This document shows positions 17,030 to 26,700 of a DNA stretch of 64,000 nucleotides, piece by piece. Both the position numbers and the translations under genes were made by a program. The notes under the pieces were generated by a model. It was not told where the DNA came from. It searched no databases and saw only the letters and a list, made by a program, of their open reading frames with translations. Position 1 is the first letter of the stretch, and every line of letters begins with the position of its first letter. This DNA is from UBA9620 sp965220695. Its GTDB lineage: Bacteria; Acidobacteriota; Vicinamibacteria; Vicinamibacterales; UBA8438. Location: assembly GCA_965220695.1 (NCBI GenBank), contig OZ244838.1, positions 5,208,001 to 5,272,000 on the forward strand, written 5' to 3'.

Positions 17030-17227
17030 ATGGATGAATCGCATGCCACCAGCCGTGGAGATACAAGGCGGTGCCCGATTTCGGTCTGCAACGGGATCAT
17101 GACGTTCAAACACGTTGTGGAAATGTCCGCCTGTTTCGTGGGCGAGGGCGCGTTGAGAGCAGAGCCCATTCCGGCCCATGATGTCTGGGTGTGCGACGAG
17201 TGCGGTCACGAAATCAGGGCTGATTGA
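17030..17227 (+). CDS. Possible small zinc-binding protein
   Basis: A 65-residue ORF whose ATG follows a GGGGAGGG stretch by about 4 nt. It contains two Cys pairs, CPISVC and WVCDECGHEI, which could bind zinc. It may be a real small gene or the tail of a displaced one; nothing else supports it. Confidence 0.3.
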   Translation: MDESHATSRGDTRRCPISVCNGIMTFKHVVEMSACFVGEGALRAEPIPAHDVWVCDECGHEIRAD

Positions 17228-17862
17228 ACTTTCCGACGTTCAACGCCAGGGTGCAGATCGAGGTCACGTCACCGCGTGAACTGCTGAAGCCGTTGCCACA
17301 TTTCGAACAGGTTGATGAACTGGTCCACGATCAAGGCCATGAAGATGGCCATGCCGACGGCGACGATGACGTAGAGGAGTTTTCTAAACACGGCCGGACG
17401 ATACCACGCCGGCTGATCGATTGTTGCGGGGGGGTCGGCGCGAGCACGCAGGTCCTCCCTCGCCCCCGCGGTTGGCGGTTGTTGCGACTCCTGCTGGCCG
17501 TGGGGGCACCTTTGCTCGGTCACGTCGATGGTGGGCGTGTGGGCGGGCCGCCGGATGCGAAGCCGGTGGCCCGCCGTCTGTACGGCCCGCCCAGGATCTG
17601 CAAAACAGCCCGCCACCAGCAGGTTGGTGATGGACCTGACCACGCCTCCGGGGGCTGTCGGGCTCTACCCCGCGCCCGTGCTCGACGCGTGGCACTTCCT
17701 GGACGAAACGGATCAGCAGTGAACGACTTCACGGCGGGGACGCCGCAGCGCGGGCCAGGATGCGCCCGCGGGCGATCTGCGGCGCGCGAGCGGTCCGTAC
17801 TCGAGCGGGATCGCGGGCAGATCGGGCGTGAAACAGGTCGACGGGATTGGGCAGTCTGGTCG
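17228..17862. other. Sequence without a convincing gene
   Basis: The only suggestive item is a minus-strand GTG-started ORF at 17269-17391 that would encode a 40-residue single-pass membrane peptide (LLYVIVAVGMAIFMALIV). It has no ribosome-binding site. No other gene or structured RNA was recognised. Confidence 0.4.
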
Positions 17863-17937
17863 GTAATTGGTTACCGTGTGTGAATTCTATGGTGCCGGGC
17901 CTTGCAGGTCAGGTGCGACGGTGGGGACGGGGGTGCG
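17863..17937 (+). repeat. 75-bp direct repeat, copy 2 (IS66-type end)
   Basis: Identical to 15620-15694 and in the same orientation, but without an attached transposase body. It is probably the remaining end of a second, deleted copy. Between it and 18223 there is no recognisable gene; 18178-18207 carries a dispersed-repeat core. Confidence 0.85.
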
Positions 17938-18223
17938 GCGGACGAAGAGCGTTTCAACCACGCGGAGTTTTTCTGCTTGGGGGCTGGTGTCGCAACGGCG
18001 GGCGTCGTGTTCTGGCGTGACCCGCCCGGCCCGCACGCCCCCCGGTGACAACGACGGCGCCCGGCCGGGGGCGGCGGTCGCGCGTGGGTGGAATCGTGGG
18101 CGTACCCGGCGCGTCCGGACAGAAACCCCAATGAATCCGGGGATTTCTAGCTGTATTCGTGCTTTCGCTACCGGTAGCAGCGGGGCTTTCACCACGGGTT
18201 GCTGACAGCCTCAGCGTCTCCCG

Positions 18224-19138
18224 TTATCTGGCGCTGGCCTCGTCGTACATCAACTGTACGAAGTTGTCCGCAAACGGCCGGGAGAACGAAAAGTCCTCGA
18301 GGTGCGCCGGCGGCGCGTAGGCGGCGGCCACCTCCTCCGCGGTCTTGCCGTCCCGCAGCCCGGCGAGCACGTACGCCTCCAGGTGCTCGTGGAACTCGGC
18401 ATACCGGACGAGGTCGTTCCAGGGATAGGCGTCGACGTGCCCGGAGATCACCGTGTCGACCTCCGTGAGGCCGGCCACCGCGTTGGCGATCGTGTCGTCG
18501 TAGCCGAGCGCGGTGCCGCCGTTGGCGGTGTCGATGTACGGCACCCCCTTGGCTCCGAACAGGTCGCCGCCCACCGCGACGCGCAGGTCGGGAAACACGA
18601 CCCAGGCATCGCCGTCGGTATGGCCGGGTCCGAAGTAGCGGAGATCGATCCGGCCGTCACCGACCGTGAGCGTGCGCGTGTCCTCGAAGGTGACGTTGGG
18701 GAGAAACCGGGCGTTCTCGCCCTTGAACGCATCGCAGTTGGTCACCGCGGGGCAACTCGGCTTCATGAGACTGGCCTTGGCGTTCTCATGCGTCACGATG
18801 CGCTCGACCGCGCCGAACTCGGCGTTGCTGCCCGTGTGATCGAAGTGCGTGTGGGTATTGATGATCATCGCGACCGGCTTGTCGGTGACCGTGCGAAGCT
18901 GCTCCAGGATCGCGTCGCCCTGCCCCGCCACCTTGGTGTCGACCAGAACGACGCCGATGTCGGTGACATAGATCGTCGTGTTGCCGCACATGCAGCCGCC
19001 CTGCAGGATGTAGAGGTTGTCCTTGAGTTGCTCGAGCCTGAGCGGTGGCGACGCGGGCGCCTGGCCACGTTGCGCGGACACGACGATCGACAGGGCGCCA
19101 CCGATCAGTAGCGCCAGCAAGAGACAGGTTCTGCGCAT
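18224..19138 (-). CDS. Secreted metallo-beta-lactamase-fold hydrolase
   Basis: A 304-residue protein with a Sec signal peptide (RTCLLLALLIGGALSIVVSA). The metal site HxHxDH is at residues 96-101 (NTHTHFDHTGS), a further metal His is in YFGPGHTDGDAWV, and Asp and His follow in AVGGDLFGAKG and VISGHVDAYPW. The fold matches class B beta-lactamase-like hydrolases of broad substrate range, acting in the periplasm. AGGAGG lies 7 nt before the ATG. Two Cys (GGCMCG) near the N-terminus are unusual. The substrate cannot be told from sequence, and it need not be an antibiotic-resistance enzyme. Confidence 0.88.
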   Translation of the reverse strand: MRRTCLLLALLIGGALSIVVSAQRGQAPASPPLRLEQLKDNLYILQGGCMCGNTTIYVTDIGVVLVDTKVAGQGDAILEQLRTVTDKPVAMIINTHTHFDHTGSNAEFGAVERIVTHENAKASLMKPSCPAVTNCDAFKGENARFLPNVTFEDTRTLTVGDGRIDLRYFGPGHTDGDAWVVFPDLRVAVGGDLFGAKGVPYIDTANGGTALGYDDTIANAVAGLTEVDTVISGHVDAYPWNDLVRYAEFHEHLEAYVLAGLRDGKTAEEVAAAYAPPAHLEDFSFSRPFADNFVQLMYDEASAR

Positions 19139-19326
19139 GCAAAGTCCTCCTGGCAGCCCGAGTTATCACGGGAGATGCGAGACGCGCACGACTATACTGA
19201 ACGGGGCGACGCCGGACAAGTCGATCGCCGCCGGCCGGGTCGGGGCGGACCACATCGCGTGCGCCCTGCACACTCGCGACCGAATCCAGCCTGCAGGGTG
19301 CGGCGGGCGGAAGCCGGGCGTCAGGA

Positions 19327-21762
19327 CTACCGGCTTTTGAAGAATTCGCTGTCCACGACCTCGTGGATCATGGTCCTGATGGGATATCCGCGGTCGCCGA
19401 GCCCGGCCACAAGGCGCTCCACTCCGTCGCGGTCCGCGAACTCGATCTCCGCGCCGGTCGCGTAGACGATCAACTGCGAGACGAGGTGTCGGGTCACCTG
19501 CTCGAGGTCGTGCTCAAGCAGCAGACGCTTGTACTCCTCGAACCCGGCGAAGGCGTGTCCCGCCGGCGTGACGCCGCTGGCGTCGACCGGGAGGCCCTCG
19601 CGATACGGCAACGGAACCGTGAACCCGTCGAACGTCCCCTCGCCGCCCGAGACCCGGTAGCTCGTCCGGAAGCCGCCGATCGGGTCGAACGATTCGAGCG
19701 CGAACCCGGGCGGATCGATCGTGCGGTGGCAAGTGGCGCAGGTGGGGTTGGCGCGATGCGCGGTCAACTGCTCGCGGATCGTCGTCGTGCCCCGGGTGTC
19801 GGGCTCCAGCCCTCCCACGTTGGCCGGCGGCGGCGGCGCCGGCTGCCCGAGCAGATTGGCCAGCACGAAGTTGCCGCGCGGCACCGGTGAGGTCGTCGTC
19901 CCGTTCGCCGTCACCTTCAGCACGCTCGCCTGCGTCAGCAGCCCGCCACGGGGACTGTCCGCGGGCAGCGTGACCTTGCGCATCTGCTGGCCCTCGACCC
20001 CCGGCACGCCGTAGTGTTCCGCCAGACGGCGGTTCAGGAACGTGAAGTCGGCATCGATCAGACTGCCCACGCCATGGTTCCCGGCGATGAGCTCGGCCAC
20101 GAACAGCTCGGTCTCCCGCGCCATCGCCTGCCCCAGCCGGTCGTCGTACTCGGGATAGAGCCCGGCGTCCGGGCTGGTCGCCTTCAACTCGTAGAGCCGG
20201 AACGCCTGCCCCGCGAAGTCGGCGACGAACCGCTCGCTCCTGGGGTCGTCCAGCATCCGCTCGACCTGTGCGGCGAGCACCGCCGGGTCGGACAGACGCG
20301 CCTCACGGGCCGCATCGAAGAGCGCTGCGTCCGGCATGCTGCGCCACAGGAAGTAGGAGAGCCGCGTCGCCAGCGCGAAGTCATCCAGCTCTCCGGGCGC
20401 CCCGGCCTGATACAGGAACGGCAGCGCGCTGAGAATGGCCCGCAGCGGCACGCGGACCGCCTCGACGAACGGCCGCCCCTCGGCCAGCAGCGGCTCGGCC
20501 AGACTGGCGTAGTACTGCAGCTCGCCCTCGTCCAGCGGCCGGCGGAACGCCAGCGGCGCGAACCGCGCGACGATGTCGACGACGTGCGCATAGGGCGCCC
20601 TGGTGAGCCGGATGCCGCCATCCTCGTCGAACTCGATCCCCGCCAACAACTGCCGGGTGCTCTGCGGAGGCCACGTGTCGAGCAGCGGCCCGTCGATCGT
20701 CATCGACTTGAGCGCGATGCCCTCACCCGTGTAGTCCCGCACGTTCTTTTCAGGAACGAAGTAGGCATCCGGGGAATCGCCGGGCGGAAAGTCGTGATCG
20801 GCCAACGCGGGGCTGACAAGGTCGCCAGGACGCAGGAACGGTGTCACCTCGACCGTCCGGGCGGTGTCGTCCACGAGATCGAACGAGCCGATCAGCTCGT
20901 CCAGCGATGCGGCCACTCCCTGTTTGGCTCCGTGATACAGGGTCAGCGTCACCGGCGTGTCCGCCTGGTAGGGATAGGCCTCCACGGTGACCCGATAGCG
21001 GCCCGGATAGGGCACCCCGAAACCTTCGGAGTCGCTGTGCAGCAGGAACGTCGAGGAAATCTCCGAGAACGTCGCATAGCCGTCGTCCAGCTTCTTGACG
21101 GCGCCGCCGCCCAGGATCTCCGCATTGCTCATGAAAAAGAGCGACTGGGACTTCGCGTAGTCGATTTCGTAGCGCTCGGTGGGTGGCGGCGGCCCGTACG
21201 CGATGGCCGCGTCGAGCGCCCGGTCGGCCGCCTCGAGATAGCTCCGCACATGCAGGGACGACAGACCCTGCTTGGCGGCCACCGTGTCGAACCCGCCGGA
21301 GTCCGCTTCCGCCGGCAGCATGTTGCCCAGCGCCGCGGCCTGCGCTTCGTCGAGCAGCAGCAGGTCCTGAATGGTGTACTGGTATTCGAGCCGGGTAAGC
21401 CGCCGCAACGGGGTCCGCTGTCCGCCGCGCGCCGCGAGGTTCGCGTCGACGAGCGCGTGCTTCAGCGACCCGAGCGCCGTCTCGACCACCGCCGGCTCAG
21501 GCCGGGGGGCGCCGCGGGGCGGCATCTCGCCACGCTCGACCCGTTCGAAGACCCGCTCCCACGTGCGAAACGTATCGTGGTCGCCGAGGTCGAACGTCAA
21601 CCGCTCGAAGTTGAGCGGCGTCTGCGTCCGCGCGTCATGGCATTGGAGGCACGAGGTCTCGAGCAACGGCGCGACGTCCGCCTCGAACGACTGCGCCGAG
21701 GCAGTGCTGGACACGAGCCCCGACACCAGAACTGTGATCACCGCCGAACGGGTTCGATACAT
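19327..21762 (-). CDS. DUF1592/DUF1588 cytochrome c-type protein (copy 1)
   Basis: An 811-residue exported protein. After the signal peptide (VITVLVSGLVSSTASA) comes a planctomycete-type heme site, CLQCH at residues 38-42. The family order DUF1587-DUF1595-DUF1592-DUF1588-DUF1585 can be followed: RRLTRLEYQYTIQDLL, then LSYFLWRSMPDAALFDAARE, DFTFLNRRLAEHYG, a second heme-like CATCHRTIDPPGFALESFDP, and the C-terminal YPIRTMIHEVVDSEFFKSR. The start at 21762 follows GGAAGAAGG and begins the signal peptide. It lies downstream of a DUF1552 gene, its usual partner, and a 60%-plus similar paralogue is at 57860-60304. The molecular function of the family is unknown. Confidence 0.92.
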   Translation of the reverse strand: MYRTRSAVITVLVSGLVSSTASAQSFEADVAPLLETSCLQCHDARTQTPLNFERLTFDLGDHDTFRTWERVFERVERGEMPPRGAPRPEPAVVETALGSLKHALVDANLAARGGQRTPLRRLTRLEYQYTIQDLLLLDEAQAAALGNMLPAEADSGGFDTVAAKQGLSSLHVRSYLEAADRALDAAIAYGPPPPTERYEIDYAKSQSLFFMSNAEILGGGAVKKLDDGYATFSEISSTFLLHSDSEGFGVPYPGRYRVTVEAYPYQADTPVTLTLYHGAKQGVAASLDELIGSFDLVDDTARTVEVTPFLRPGDLVSPALADHDFPPGDSPDAYFVPEKNVRDYTGEGIALKSMTIDGPLLDTWPPQSTRQLLAGIEFDEDGGIRLTRAPYAHVVDIVARFAPLAFRRPLDEGELQYYASLAEPLLAEGRPFVEAVRVPLRAILSALPFLYQAGAPGELDDFALATRLSYFLWRSMPDAALFDAAREARLSDPAVLAAQVERMLDDPRSERFVADFAGQAFRLYELKATSPDAGLYPEYDDRLGQAMARETELFVAELIAGNHGVGSLIDADFTFLNRRLAEHYGVPGVEGQQMRKVTLPADSPRGGLLTQASVLKVTANGTTTSPVPRGNFVLANLLGQPAPPPPANVGGLEPDTRGTTTIREQLTAHRANPTCATCHRTIDPPGFALESFDPIGGFRTSYRVSGGEGTFDGFTVPLPYREGLPVDASGVTPAGHAFAGFEEYKRLLLEHDLEQVTRHLVSQLIVYATGAEIEFADRDGVERLVAGLGDRGYPIRTMIHEVVDSEFFKSR

Positions 21763-21811
21763 GACCAACCTTCTTCCGTGTGCTTGCCGCCGTGCATGAC
21801 GCGCGCCCGCA

Positions 21812-22258
21812 CTATGGCATGCGGAACGCGTCGTCGAACGTGAACTCCACGTCGACCGTCTGACCGTCCCCCACCGCGATGGCGGTGGGCGCCCCGAACT
21901 GATCTGTGCTGTAGACGCCGGCCGGCGTCCCCGACGGCACCGCCGTGAGCCCCGTCCAGCCGCCCTGGGCGTCATAGAGCGCCGTCAGGTAGACGGTGGC
22001 CGAGGACAGGTTCTCGAGCGACACCGCCGCGCCGTTCTCCTGCAGCACCTGACTCGCAATGGGAAGTGCGCCGCCTTCGAAATCGGGCGAGTCCCAGGCC
22101 GACAGGAAAATGGCGTTGCTCGCGCTGACCTCTCCGCTGCCCTGATAGGTCACGGTGACGTTGAGGCTGCGCCCCTGGGCGGCCCAGACCAGACCGGCCA
22201 TCAACAATCCCGAGACCACCGCGAGTGTCGCAACACGTCTTTTCGACATCAGATTCAT
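21812..22258 (-). CDS. Secreted hypothetical protein between DUF1552 and DUF1592 genes
   Basis: A 148-residue protein with a signal peptide (ATLAVVSGLLMAGLVWAAQG) followed by an all-beta domain (SLNVTVTYQGSGEVSASNAI and TVDVEFTFDDAFRMP at the end). GGAG is 5 nt before the ATG at 22258. It lies in the same operon as the DUF1552 and DUF1592 proteins, 16 nt after the former. The second locus at 57.9-61.6 kb lacks this gene. It may be an accessory periplasmic subunit; no family is recognised. Confidence 0.8.
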   Translation of the reverse strand: MNLMSKRRVATLAVVSGLLMAGLVWAAQGRSLNVTVTYQGSGEVSASNAIFLSAWDSPDFEGGALPIASQVLQENGAAVSLENLSSATVYLTALYDAQGGWTGLTAVPSGTPAGVYSTDQFGAPTAIAVGDGQTVDVEFTFDDAFRMP

Positions 22259-22274
22259 CTCCGCTCCATTTTCA

Positions 22275-23537
22275 CTACGACCAGGTCAGCGCCCCGGTGC
22301 TTTGACCGAACGACTCGGTCTCCATCCCCATCGACTGCAGCATCGTGACGAACAGATTGCACAGCGGCGCATTCTGTTCTCCGTCGTGCACGATGTGCTG
22401 CCCGTGGCGGTAGCCCCCGCCGGCCACGAGAATCGGCAGGTTCGTCGCGACGTGCGAGTTGGCGTTGCCGAGATTGCTGCCGAAGAGCACCGTCGTCGTG
22501 TCGAGCAGACTGCCCTCGGCGTCGCCGCGCCCGGTGAGTTCGGTCAGCAGACCGTCGAAGCGCTCGACAATCTGCGTTTCGACCTTCTTGAGCTGCGCAA
22601 TCTTGGTCGCGTCCTGGCCGTGGTGCGACAGGCTGTGTTGATCGCCCGTCACCCCCTCGACCTGCGGCACCACCCCGTGGTCCTGGATCATCAGGCTGAC
22701 GACCCGCGACGAATCGGTTTCGAGAATCAGGGGAATCAGGCGGAACATGAGCGTGATGCGGCCGATGAGGTCGGCGGGATCAGGAATGTCGGTGAACGGC
22801 GCCTCGTCGACGACCGGCTTGGGCTTGTCCTCCCACGCACGCACCTCGTCGAGTTCCTGCTCGGCGGTGCGCACCGCGTCGAAATAGGCGTCCAGCTTCT
22901 GCTGGTCCGCCGTGCTCACGCGCTGACGCAGCGATACCCGCTGTGCTTTCAGCCGATCGAGAATGCTGCCCCCGTCGTTGAGACTGCGCCGCTGGCGCTC
23001 GACCTCTTCGGCCTCTCCCTGAAGGAACAGGTTCGTGAACAGGCGGGCCGGGCTGGTCTCGGCCGGCACCATGACGCCGCCGCGGGTGTACGACTGGCTC
23101 TGCGGGGTCGCGGTCCCCAGGACCACCGACGGATACCGCGTGACGTACCCGAGGTGGTTGGCGGCCGCCTGGTCGAGCGAGATGGTGTTCTGGAAGCCGT
23201 CGAGTCCCGGATGCCGGGCCGACGTCAGCCAGGTGATCTCCGAGTTGTGGGCCTGACGGCCGGTCTGTTCCTCGTGCGACAGCCCCGAGAAGAGGGTATA
23301 GCGCTGCCGGTGCTTGTCGAGGAGCGCCAGATACTCGGTCGTCTCGTAATCGGGGCCCGCCGTCGTGGGCGACCACGATTGGGAATAGAGCCCGAGCGTG
23401 TTGCAGATGTTCAGCATGCGGCGCGGCGCGGCGGCGGCGGCGCGGGCCAGCACCGGTTGCATCGTCTCGAGCAGCGGCAGGGCCAGCGCCACGCCGGAGG
23501 CGCGCAGGAACGTGCGGCGGTCGATCGGGGTGAACAT
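22275..23537 (-). CDS. Tat-exported DUF1552 protein (copy 1)
   Basis: A 420-residue protein starting MFTPIDRRTFLRASGVALAL, a clear twin-arginine signal (RRTFLRAS), so it is exported folded and may carry a cofactor. The body follows DUF1552: ICNTLGLYSQSW, FSGLSHEEQTGRQAHNSEIT, GDQHSLSHHGQDATKIAQLK, LFGSNLGNANSHVATNLPIL. DUF1552 is related to DUF1501/sulfatase-like folds and is genetically linked to DUF1592/DUF1588 proteins. The GGAGCC before the ATG lies inside a leftover DUF1585 tail. The paralogue is at 60338-61612. Confidence 0.92.
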   Translation of the reverse strand: MFTPIDRRTFLRASGVALALPLLETMQPVLARAAAAAPRRMLNICNTLGLYSQSWSPTTAGPDYETTEYLALLDKHRQRYTLFSGLSHEEQTGRQAHNSEITWLTSARHPGLDGFQNTISLDQAAANHLGYVTRYPSVVLGTATPQSQSYTRGGVMVPAETSPARLFTNLFLQGEAEEVERQRRSLNDGGSILDRLKAQRVSLRQRVSTADQQKLDAYFDAVRTAEQELDEVRAWEDKPKPVVDEAPFTDIPDPADLIGRITLMFRLIPLILETDSSRVVSLMIQDHGVVPQVEGVTGDQHSLSHHGQDATKIAQLKKVETQIVERFDGLLTELTGRGDAEGSLLDTTTVLFGSNLGNANSHVATNLPILVAGGGYRHGQHIVHDGEQNAPLCNLFVTMLQSMGMETESFGQSTGALTWS

Positions 23538-23540
23538 GGT

Positions 23541-23605
23541 TATCGGCTCCTGAAGAGATCGCTCTGCACAACCTCCCGAATCATGATGCTGATGAAACAG
23601 CCGCG
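23541..23605 (-). pseudogene. Residual 3' end of a third DUF1592-type gene
   Basis: Directly upstream of the DUF1552 start, the minus strand encodes FISIMIREVVQSDLFRSR and then TAA, matching the C-terminus of the intact copies (RTMIHEVVQSDLFKSR in copy 2). Nothing upstream continues the gene. It is the tail of a lost paralogue and shows that this locus has been rearranged. Confidence 0.75.
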
Positions 23606-23651
23606 TCCGTCGGGCAACGCGGTGGTCGCCAGACGAACCAGCTTTGATTTT

Positions 23652-23746
23652 CCCGGCCCGGAGCAGCACGGCGCAACGGTAATTCGGTCGGCGGTCCCAG
23701 GCGGCGCGCCAGCGGTCGGGACCCGCCGGTGACCGGTGCTCACCAC
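23652..23746. repeat. Dispersed repeat type B, copy 1
   Basis: About 95 bp starting CCCGGCCCGG, with GCACGGCGCAACGG and CGGCGCGCCAGCGGTCGGGA. It is roughly 85% identical by eye to 28791-28887 and in the same orientation. Confidence 0.75.
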
Positions 23747-23751
23747 CTCGC

Positions 23752-23786
23752 GGTACAACGCGGGGCGTTCACCACGGGCTGCCAGG
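23752..23786 (+). repeat. Dispersed repeat type A core
   Basis: GGTACAACGCGGGGCGTTCA followed by CCACGGGCTGCCAGG. One of several copies in the window (see also 35445, 35706, 56788, 61771). Confidence 0.7.
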
Positions 23787-23799
23787 CGATTGACGCTGT

Positions 23800-26700
23800 A
23801 TGATGCGCATCGGGGTGTTCAGCCATCGAAACGTTCGTGCGGCGTTCCGGCACTCGTTCGCGCTGATCGCGGCGGTCACGCTGGGTCTGGTCCTGGCGCC
23901 GGCGGCGCGCGCGCAAAACGTGCCGAACGGCGGGGGCCAGCCGGGCGCGGATGGTCCACGCGTGATCGCCGTCGCACCGTTCGTGAACATCTCGGGCAGT
24001 CCGGCGGACGATTGGATCGGCACGGGTATCGCCGAGACCGTCCGTGGAGATCTGACGCGGCTGGACGCGGTGTCGATCATCGGCCCTGAGACGTTCGTCT
24101 CGCTGATGCCTCCGAACACCGCTCCCGACGAAGCGCAACGGCTGGCACGTGAACACGCCGGCCGACTGGGCGCGGCATGGCTCGTCACCGGCGCCTATCA
24201 GCGGGTCGGCGATCAACTGCGTATCACGGCGCGCATCATCGACATCGAATCTGGGGCGGTAAGCGCGCAAACCGCGATCGACGGCGCGGTCAACGACCTG
24301 TTCACACTGCAGGATCGAATCGTAGGTGAGCTGGCGGCCGGGTTGGCCGGCGCCGCGGGCTCGGATCCCGATCGGGCGCGTTCGGCTGCGGCGACTCCGG
24401 TACAGACACTGCCGCCCCCACCGGGCGCGCTCGCCGGCGACCCCGACGCACGGGCGGCGTCCTCGGCCGCGTCGCCACGCGCGGACGATGGTGGCGCGGC
24501 GCCCGCCGTGCTCGATGGCCCGCCGCCGCCGGCGCCGCCGGCCGTCGTCTCCCGGAACGCGCAGGGCGCGGCCACCCTGCGCGCCGTGAGGCTCACCGAG
24601 GCGATCCAGCTCGATGGCCGGCTCGACGAACAGGTCTACGAGTCGGTGCCCGCCATCACCGGATTCATCCAGCAGGTTCCCGACGAGGGCGCCCCGGCCA
24701 CCGAGAAGACCGAAGCCTGGATCATGTTCGACGAGCGCAACCTCTACGTCACGGGACGTGTCTGGGATTCGGCGCCGTCCAGTGCGTGGGTCGCGAACGA
24801 AATGCGCCGCGATGCCAACCAGCTTCGCCAGAACGACAACTTCCTGGTGTTGTTCGACACGTTCTACGACCGCCGCAACGGGGTGGCGTTCCAGACGACC
24901 CCGCTGGGCGCGTTGTCCGACTTCGCCATCACCAACGAGGGCAACTACAACGGCGACTGGAATCCGGTCTGGGACGTCCGTACCGGGCGCTTCGAGGGCG
25001 GCTGGACGGTCGAAATGGAGATTCCGTTCAAGTCGCTCCGCTATCGCCCCGGACCGAACCAGGTGTGGGGGGTCCAGCTTCGTCGCGGCATCCGGCGCAA
25101 GAGCGAGTATGCCTATATCACGCCGCTCCCGATCTCGGCCGCCGGCGCCGGCGGGGGCACCATGGGCGTCTTCCGGGTCTCCGCGGCCGCGACGCTGGTC
25201 GGCGTGGAAGCCCCTGACAGCGGACGGAACCTGGAGATCAAGCCGTATGGCATCGGCGGCGTGACGACCGACGTCAATGTCGACCCTCAAACCACCGGGA
25301 ACCGGGACTTCGGGGTCGACGTCAAGTACGGGATTACGCGGAATCTGACGGCGGATTTCACCATCAACACCGACTTCGCCCAGGTCGAGGTGGACGAGCA
25401 GCAGGTGAACCTGACGCGGTTCAGCCTGTTCTTTCCCGAGAAGCGCGAGTTCTTTCTCGAAGGCCGCGGCATCTTCGACTTCGCCCGCGGCGGCATCGCG
25501 GGGAGCGGGAGCGGCGCCCTGCGCCGCCTCGGGAGCGGCGGCTTCTTCAGCCCCGGTATCGCACCGACGCTGTTCTACACCCGCCGCATCGGTCTGACGC
25601 GCGACGAGACCGGCGACAGGATCGTGCCGATCATCGGCGGCGGGCGGGTCACGGGCAAGATCGGCGCGTTCGACGTCGGGGCGCTGAGCATTCAGACCGA
25701 CGACGGGGCGCTCGCGACCCCCGCGATGCCGGGCATGCAGACCGGAGACCAGGCGGTCGCGGACCTCGAGATGACCAACTTCACGGTCGTACGCGTGAAA
25801 CGCGACATCATGCGCAGAAGCAGCATCGGCGGTCTGTTCACGAACCGCGCCCTGTTCATGAACCGGACCGCGTCGCACACGGACGGCGGTTCAAGCCAGG
25901 CCTACGGTGTGGACGCGACCTTCTCGTTCTTCGAGAACGTCAGTCTCCTCGGTTATGTGGCGCAGACGCGGACGCCGGCCGTCGAGACGGCCGATCGAAC
26001 GCCTGACCTCGATGCGAAGAACCTGAGCTACCAGAGCCGGTTCGACTACTCGGGAGACCGCTACGGCTTCCAGGCCGACCACCTCGTCGTCGAAGACAAC
26101 TTCACGCCGGAAGTCGGATTCGTGCGACGCGACAATTTTCGCCGCACCTACGCGTCCGGACGGTTCAGTCCCCGGCCGGCCTCGATCGACGCGATCCGGC
26201 AGTTTCGCTTCGAAGGGAGTTTCGATTACATCCTGACTGCCGACACGGGACTGCTGGAGACCCGGCAATCCCAGTTGGCGTTTGCGACGGAGTTCGAGAG
26301 CAGCGACACCGTGGGTGTCTCGGTGGTGGACAACTACGAGTTTCTCGTCAAACCGTTTCCCGCCCACCCCGATGTCATCCTGCCGGTCGGCGAGTATCGC
26401 TTTCGCGATGTCGAAGCCACTTTTACGCGCGGCTCGCAGCATCGACTCAACGGGACCGTCACGGTGCGCGCCGGCGAGTACTACAGCGGCGACATCCGGT
26501 CCATCGGTTTCAGCCGTGGGAGGGTCGAGCTGACGGAGCAATTCACGATCGAGCCGAGCGTCTCGGTCAACTGGATTGATACGCCCCTGGGGTCGTTCCG
26601 AACAGATCTGCTCGTCTCGCGCGTCAACTACACCGTCTCGCCCCGCATGTACGTGAGCGCGCTGGTGCAGTACAACTCGAGCTTCAACACCCTCAGCAAC

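Noticed and set aside
17887..18195. 102-codon minus-strand frame ending with the IS66 tail
   Set aside because: Only the last codons match the IS66-type transposase; the rest is non-homologous, so it is treated as a repeat copy and not a gene.
18224..19138. Antibiotic-resistance metallo-beta-lactamase
   Set aside because: Only the general fold and metal motif are visible; the wider family is mostly non-resistance hydrolases, so only the fold was annotated.
20014..21843. 609-codon open frame on the plus strand
   Set aside because: It is antisense to the DUF1592 gene, composed of Arg/Gly/Pro-rich sequence without domains, as expected from high-GC complementary frames.
23740..25878. 712-codon minus-strand frame
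   Set aside because: Shadow of the DUF5916 gene, which has clear domain content.
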